Source: an uncultured Alphaproteobacteria bacterium | GTDB taxonomy: Bacteria > Pseudomonadota > Alphaproteobacteria > Caulobacterales > Hyphomonadaceae | Assembly: GCA_903842595.1 (NCBI GenBank) | Contig: CAIMMO010000243.1 | Location: 1-57,504 of the forward strand | DNA: 57,504 nt | Reading direction: 5' to 3' | Shown: positions 53,485-57,504 of the stretch, one piece after another | Layout: each line of letters begins with the position of its first letter | How positions within the stretch are numbered: position 1 is the first letter of the stretch | Position numbers and translations under genes: made by a program | Notes under the pieces: model-generated | Databases searched by the model: none | Told to the model about the DNA's origin: nothing | Seen by the model: only the letters and a program-made list of their open reading frames with translations

Positions 53485-54363
53485 TCAAGCCCTCAACACC
53501 CGTCCTGCAACCGCATCCAGCTGCGCCACCAGCGCCGGATCGCGATGCTGCGGCGCGGTGATGATCGCGTGGTCGAGGCAGGTGTCGATCCCGTCCGGAT
53601 CAGGTGTCCGCGGCCCCGCTGCCATCCGCATCGCCATCCGCGAAACCAGCGCCGCCGCCCGCTCTGCGTTGCCGTGCAGCACCTTCAACACGTCGGCCAC
53701 AGATACGGCCGCGACTTCCTCATGCCAGCAATCGTAATCCGTCACCATCGCCACCGTCGCGTAGGGCAGCTCTGCCTCACGTGCCAGCTTGGCCTCGGGC
53801 ATATTGGTCATGCCGATCACAGCGCAACCCCACGAACGGTAGAGCCTAGATTCCGCCAGCGAGGAAAACTGTGGTCCCTCCATCGCGAGGTAAGTCCCGC
53901 CCCGGTGCGTCTTCACGCCCAGCGTCGTACTCTCCTCCGCCGCCATCCGGGCGAGCCTGGACGACACGGGATGCGCCATGGACACATGCGCCACCACGCC
54001 ATCGCCGAAGAAACTCTTCTCTCGCGCGAATGTCCGGTCGATGAACTGATCGACCACAACGAAATCGCCCGGCGCCATCTCCTCCTTCAATGAACCACAC
54101 GCGGAGAGGGAGATGATATCCGTCACGCCCGCGCGCTTCATCACATCGATGTTGGCTCGATAGTTCAGCTGTGTCGGTCCCAGCCTGTGTCCGCGCCCAT
54201 GACGCGGCATGAACACCACGTCCACACCGTGCAGCTGGCCGCGAATCACCTGGTCCGACGGCACGCCCCAGGGCGACGTTATGGTTTCCCAGCGCCCACC
54301 TTCAATGCCGGGAACGTTGTAGAGGCCAGAGCCGCCGATGACGCCAAGAACCCACTTGCTCAT
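53485..54363 (-). CDS. mtnP: S-methyl-5'-thioadenosine phosphorylase
   Basis: Cleaves methylthioadenosine with phosphate to adenine and 5-methylthioribose-1-phosphate. 292 residues from ATG 54363. Phosphate site GVIGGSGLY, RHGRGHRLGPTQLNYRANI and the substrate strand MEGPQFSSLAESRLY are present; the MEGPQFSS sequence fits MTAP more than purine nucleoside phosphorylase. A second ATG five codons upstream (54378) is possible. Heads the minus-strand run mtnP-lysE-gst-apt. Confidence 0.93.
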   Translation of the reverse strand: MSKWVLGVIGGSGLYNVPGIEGGRWETITSPWGVPSDQVIRGQLHGVDVVFMPRHGRGHRLGPTQLNYRANIDVMKRAGVTDIISLSACGSLKEEMAPGDFVVVDQFIDRTFAREKSFFGDGVVAHVSMAHPVSSRLARMAAEESTTLGVKTHRGGTYLAMEGPQFSSLAESRLYRSWGCAVIGMTNMPEAKLAREAELPYATVAMVTDYDCWHEEVAAVSVADVLKVLHGNAERAAALVSRMAMRMAAGPRTPDPDGIDTCLDHAIITAPQHRDPALVAQLDAVAGRVLRA

Positions 54364-54854
54364 GCCCGATCCCTGCAAACCACATCACGCTGGCTGCACT
54401 CTATCGGCGCGAACCATCCGGGCCAGCGCAGATGCGTCCTCGGCGGCCAGATCATTTCGTATTCGATTTGAAGGGAGGCAGCGAGCCGGGATCCGTCCGC
54501 TCAACAGCCCCGAAGAACGGCGCGGATCCCGGAATACGCTTCGCAGCGTACGAGGATTTTTGGTGCACTCCCGACGGATGAACGGCAATACTCAAAAAGG
54601 GCGCGGATCGATTCAATTCTGCAGCGTGGTTTTTTCGTCGCGCTCGATGGATGCATCTGCAACCGATCACGGCGCATCACCCGGCTTGGTCGTCCAGAAT
54701 CCCTGTCTCGATCTAACCCATGGTGCCGTGCAGGTTCCATATGTGAGCCTGCTTGGACCGCCAGTTCACGCTGAGGGTGCTGCGCAGCAGCGCTGCGCCG
54801 CATCTTGGACAGGTCGCAAGGTAAACGATTACGAAGCGATCAATTCACCCGGGC
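54364..54854. other. 490-bp stretch with inverted repeats
   Basis: No convincing gene. CCGGGATCCG (54486-54495) pairs with CGGATCCCGG (54523-54532), and TACGCT/AGCGTA (54535-54540 / 54545-54550, loop TCGC) follows. Downstream of these the base composition is more AT-rich. It may hold the mtnP promoter and dispersed repeats. Confidence 0.5.
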
Positions 54855-55199
54855 CTACCCCGTAACGAGGTAACTCTCCGCCCCGCACTGCTTGATGATC
54901 TCGGGCACCACGACCGACAGCTTGTTCTCCAGCTCCGGCGGCAATTCCGCGATCCGCTCCGCGGTCTCGACATCCTCGCCTTGCGCGCCCAGCACCACGA
55001 TGTCGAGCAGCTCGCGGTCCAGACGCTCGGCCGATGTCTTGCCGAGACAGGCACAGACGTCCTCGGCCCCGCCACCCGCGATGCACTGCGCCTCGATAAC
55101 CTTGCGGCTTTGTTCGTTTTCGCTGCTGCACGCGGCAAGCCCTACGGCCGCCAGTGCGAGGGCGACCCGTACAGGAAGCGATGCTGCATAGCGCCTCAT
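54855..55199 (-). CDS. Small four-cysteine lipoprotein A
   Basis: 114 residues from ATG 55199. Signal peptide with a lipobox ending LAAC (lipidated Cys24). The mature part has Cys39, Cys49, Cys51 and Cys105: a C-x9-C-x-C arrangement and a distal cysteine, suggesting two disulphides. Family unknown. The same pattern is in the next gene upstream, so these are tandem paralogues. The longer frame to 55322 is excluded by the signal peptide. Confidence 0.75.
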   Translation of the reverse strand: MRRYAASLPVRVALALAAVGLAACSSENEQSRKVIEAQCIAGGGAEDVCACLGKTSAERLDRELLDIVVLGAQGEDVETAERIAELPPELENKLSVVVPEIIKQCGAESYLVTG

Positions 55200-55284
55200 G
55201 ACGGTCGTCAACCTGTCTGAAAAAAAGGAATAACCGCTTCTATCCGGCTTGCGCACCACGCTCAACGCCAATCGCCCGCTGCAG

Positions 55285-55611
55285 CTAGTTTGGCGCAACG
55301 CACGCCAGCTGGGCCTCGGCAATCAGGCTGGGCTGGTGCAACAGGTCGCCGGGCGGCAGCGTCACCATGATCGCGTCCGCCTCGTCTTCCTTGCCCTGCG
55401 CCTGCAGCAGGAAGGCGCGCTGAACATCTTCACTCACCGACCCGTCGGCCACCAGCGCATCGATCTTGGTCGCCCGGCACTCGCACACTGCGGCGGAATC
55501 TCCCGCTGCAACGCAGGCCTTGGTGAACGCCAGATGCGCCTCGCTCGGCGGCGGCGTGGCCTCGCCACACCCAGCTACGACGATCACACCAGCCAGCACC
55601 AGCCACTTCAT
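55285..55611 (-). CDS. Small four-cysteine lipoprotein B
   Basis: 108 residues, AGGATGAATCG upstream. Lipobox VVAGC, lipidated Cys15; then Cys33, Cys43, Cys45 and Cys104, with the same C-x9-C-x-C pattern and a similar helical middle (DVQRAFLLQAQGKEDEADAI against DRELLDIVVLGAQGEDVETA). It precedes lipoprotein A by 85 bp on the same strand. No named family. Confidence 0.75.
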   Translation of the reverse strand: MKWLVLAGVIVVAGCGEATPPPSEAHLAFTKACVAAGDSAAVCECRATKIDALVADGSVSEDVQRAFLLQAQGKEDEADAIMVTLPPGDLLHQPSLIAEAQLACVAPN

Positions 55612-55735
55612 CGATTCATCCTCTTCGCCCCTCCCTTACCATCCCGCGCCCATCCGCAAACCCTGTAACCTGCAGGGCGAGCCGAAACCGGCTTCGCCGA
55701 GGCAGGACTTTTTCACCCAGTGGGGGGCCTCCCTC

Positions 55736-55797
55736 GACGCGAAGCAGCGGAGAGGTGGACGCGAAGCGGACGGAGGGGCCGCCTGCGAAGCAGGCGG
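55736..55797. repeat. Intergenic repeat with hairpins
   Basis: GACGCGAAGC occurs at 55736-55745 and 55758-55767 (22-bp period), followed by an 8-bp stem CCGCCTGC (55779-55786) / GCAGGCGG (55790-55797). A CGGC-TTC-GCCG hairpin lies at 55689-55699. Typical of dispersed palindromic repeats in GC-rich alphaproteobacteria. Confidence 0.6.
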
Positions 55798-55947
55798 ATA
55801 CGCGATCTTGGCGGACTACCGTTGTTCGAGTTTGGGGGAAACGCTGCGACGAACTCCAACCCGATCAAGCACTTGCCTAAAGAATTTGAGGAAAACACTG
55901 GCGCCAAATCGGCGGGGGCGGGGAAATGCTGCCGCATAGTCAGCCGC

Positions 55948-56292
55948 ATGAAGCGTGGATATGTCCCCTTGTGGCTCCTGCGCGACCTGCCGGCACGGGT
56001 GGGCATCGCGTGGAGCTTCTGGGCGTTGATGATCATGGAGATCAGCAGCGATCGCCGAAGCGAACTTCCGCTTCGCGCTGGACCGCCAGGCCTGCCGCGC
56101 CCTCGGCTTGGATCCGAGCGTCACCAGGCTCGACCAGCCCGACCCCATCGCCCACTCGTCAGAAGTCGCTAACCGCTTCGAGGCCTGTCGCCTGTCGATG
56201 ATGGACTTGCTCGCAAGCGTCACCTTCTTCCTGAAAGAACACCGCCGCCACCGCATCCGCGCCCGCGTCGATGCGAACGCCGGGCGCTGCCG
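55948..56292 (+). pseudogene. Possible frameshifted gene remnant
   Basis: From ATG 55948 one frame gives a membrane-type segment (RVGIAWSFWALMIMEIS). Near 56030-56045 the plausible coding sense moves to the +1 frame, which then reads like a soluble helical protein (ANFRFALDRQACRALGLD, then EVANRFEACRLSMMDLLASV and FFLKEHRRHRIRARVDANAG) until it runs into the antisense of glpX. No family recognised. It could be a sequencing or natural frameshift, or chance. Confidence 0.3.
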
Positions 56293-57246
56293 CTACACAC
56301 GCACAGGCGTCAGCGACTTTATTGTCCGCACCACCCCATCTGCAGAAGATATCAGCATCGTGTGCGTCTCCACTACCGTGCGCCTGCGCACCGCACCATC
56401 GAGCAGCGTTCCCTTGGTCACGCCCGTCGCCGCAAAGATCACGTCGCCTGACACAAGATCGCCGATCGAATATCGCCGCCCGGGATCCTTGACCCCGGCC
56501 CGCTGCGCCTGGATCTTCTCCGCCTCGCTGCGAAACACGAACCGCGCCTGCATCTGCCCGCCGACACAGCGCAGCGCAGCCGCCGCCAGCACGCCCTCGG
56601 GCGCCTTGCCCTGGCCGACATACATGTCGATACCCGTCTCCGGCATCGCCGTGTTGATGACGCCGGCCACATCGCCATCCGGAATCAGATTGATCCGCGC
56701 CCCAGCCCTGCGCAGATCGGCGATGATCTTCTCGTGCCGCGGCCGGTCCAGCACGCACGCCGTGATCTCGCGTACATCGACGCCCTTCGCCTTGGCAAGT
56801 CTGATCGCATTCTCGCCTGCGTCCGCATCAAGATCGACCACGCCGGTCTCGTATCCCGGACCGATAGCGAGCTTTTCCATGTAGAGATCAGGAACCTGCA
56901 GCAACCCGTCACGCGGCGCCGCCGCAATCACCGCCAGCGCATTCGGCATCGCCTTCGCCGTCAGCGTGGTGCCCTCCAGCGCCTCAAGGGCAACATCGAG
57001 CTCGAGCCCCTCGCCTGTGCCAACCATCGCGCCGACATTGAGCATGTCGCCATCGGCCTCGCCGACGACAACGCGACCAGAAAACTCGATCGCGCCCAGC
57101 GCCTCGCGCATGGCTGCCACCGCCGCACGCTCAGCCCCGATCTCATCTCCGCGACCGACCCAGCCTTCCGCCGCTGTCGCCGCAGCGATCGTCGCGCCAG
57201 CCATCGCAAAGCCGAGCGTAGAGCAGGACGTTGTCAGCTTGCCCAT
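56293..57246 (-). CDS. glpX: GlpX-like class II fructose-1,6-bisphosphatase homologue with altered metal site
   Basis: 317 residues, AGGAG upstream of ATG 57246. Most of the protein follows GlpX closely: WVGRGDE (29-35), PNALAVIA, YMEKLAIGPG, CVLDRPRHEKII, IPDGDVAGVI, GQGKAPEGVLAAAALRC and FAATGVTKGTLL. Key positions differ: the usual GEGERDEAPMLYIGE is GEADGDMLNVG (62-72), several residues shorter; ADGAAV is AERAAV (38-43); and DIAVDPLEGT is DVALEALEGT (84-93), changing a metal-binding aspartate to glutamate and losing the proline. The frame is intact. It could be active with different properties, have another substrate, or be non-catalytic. Comparison is with the family as I remember it. 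Confidence 0.85.
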   Translation of the reverse strand: MGKLTTSCSTLGFAMAGATIAAATAAEGWVGRGDEIGAERAAVAAMREALGAIEFSGRVVVGEADGDMLNVGAMVGTGEGLELDVALEALEGTTLTAKAMPNALAVIAAAPRDGLLQVPDLYMEKLAIGPGYETGVVDLDADAGENAIRLAKAKGVDVREITACVLDRPRHEKIIADLRRAGARINLIPDGDVAGVINTAMPETGIDMYVGQGKAPEGVLAAAALRCVGGQMQARFVFRSEAEKIQAQRAGVKDPGRRYSIGDLVSGDVIFAATGVTKGTLLDGAVRRRTVVETHTMLISSADGVVRTIKSLTPVRV

Positions 57247-57376
57247 ATGGTCTCCTGCCCCGAATCAACTTCGACAGGCATACGCCTCGCGGAGTCAGCA
57301 CCCAAGCAGAAATCCCGCCTCCGGGATTCCTGCATGATGCTGCGCTGCACTCCGAAGCAGGCGCTAGTACCCGGAA

Positions 57377-57504
57377 TCACAGTTGGCTGATACGGCGGTT
57401 TTTGAACCGACGTTGGCGAACCTTGGCCTTAGTCCAGACGAAGGGCACGGCGTTTTCGTTGTAGGAAGCGATGAACGCATCGATGTGGTCCTTGAGTTGG
57501 GCGA
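57377..57504 (-). mobile_element. IS630-family transposase, C-terminal fragment (runs off the window)
   Basis: The minus strand reads LKDHIDAFIASYNENAVPF, then VWTKAKV and RQRRFKNRRISQL before TGA at 57377. The IDAFIxxYNExxxPFVWTKAKV pattern is the end of the IS630-type DDE transposase. The first 41 codons visible here are the gene's last; the rest lies beyond the window edge. It is 130 bp from the glpX start. Confidence 0.7.

Larger units (their letters stand above)
55612..56292. other. 680-bp repeat-rich gap
   Basis: Between lipoprotein B and glpX there is no intact gene. The left half holds the hairpin-rich repeat; the right half holds a possible frameshifted plus-strand gene (listed separately). 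Confidence 0.55.

Noticed and set aside
54501-54803. Open frames in the mtnP-lipoprotein gap
   Set aside because: Both strands give low-complexity or basic translations without recognisable domains or ribosome sites.

Overview
The window is about 57.5 kb of GC-rich DNA from an alphaproteobacterium. It encodes a MipZ-type ATPase, the alphaproteobacterial order gmk-yicC-mltG-fabF-acpP-fabG-fabD, the lptF-lptG / lptD-surA-pdxA-rsmA cluster and a two-domain CTC-type L25. Taken together these suggest a relative of the Caulobacterales or Hyphomonadaceae; this placement is inference from gene content, not a phylogeny. Most of the window is housekeeping chromosome. I saw no tRNA, rRNA, CRISPR array or prophage.

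Layout. 1-136 is the end of an IS21-like element that abuts mipZ. 137-6383 carries mipZ, a small membrane protein, panC, a chemoreceptor, a DUF1489 protein and an exported protein. 6582-13498 is a leucine-degradation cluster on the minus strand: methylcrotonyl-CoA carboxylase alpha and beta, an enoyl-CoA hydratase, a glycerate-kinase-like protein, a DUF3667 membrane protein and a frameshifted fragment of a DUF817 gene. 13645-19000 holds a cyclic-nucleotide/patatin protein, an exported metallopeptidase, holC and pepA. 19139-27352 builds the LPS transport path (lptF, lptG, lptD, surA) and continues with pdxA and rsmA. 27349-33540 is gmk, yicC, mltG and the fatty-acid synthesis genes. 33773-35125 is rpsF-rpsR-rplI with a structured leader and a clear terminator.

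35359-41891 has amtB, a two-gene envelope module (an inner-membrane OmpA-type protein and a membrane-anchored repeat protein with a helix-hairpin-helix end), then rplY, pth and ychF. 41974-50760 is more accessory: a 1076-residue propeller/amidohydrolase protein, an MFS pump, a GST, a LysE exporter, a spermidine-synthase-like protein, rlmJ, a zinc-ribbon protein and a TonB-like protein. 50819-54363 has a second-type ClpP and the purine-salvage genes apt and mtnP, with a GST/LysE pair between them. 54855-57246 has two tandem four-cysteine lipoproteins, a repeat-rich stretch with a likely broken gene, and a GlpX-like phosphatase whose metal-site motifs are altered. The window ends inside an IS630-type transposase.

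I found no clearly new multi-gene system. The best leads are the altered GlpX, the OmpA/helix-hairpin-helix membrane pair, and the tandem cysteine lipoproteins. The two insertion-sequence ends, one at each edge of the window, may mark assembly or rearrangement boundaries.
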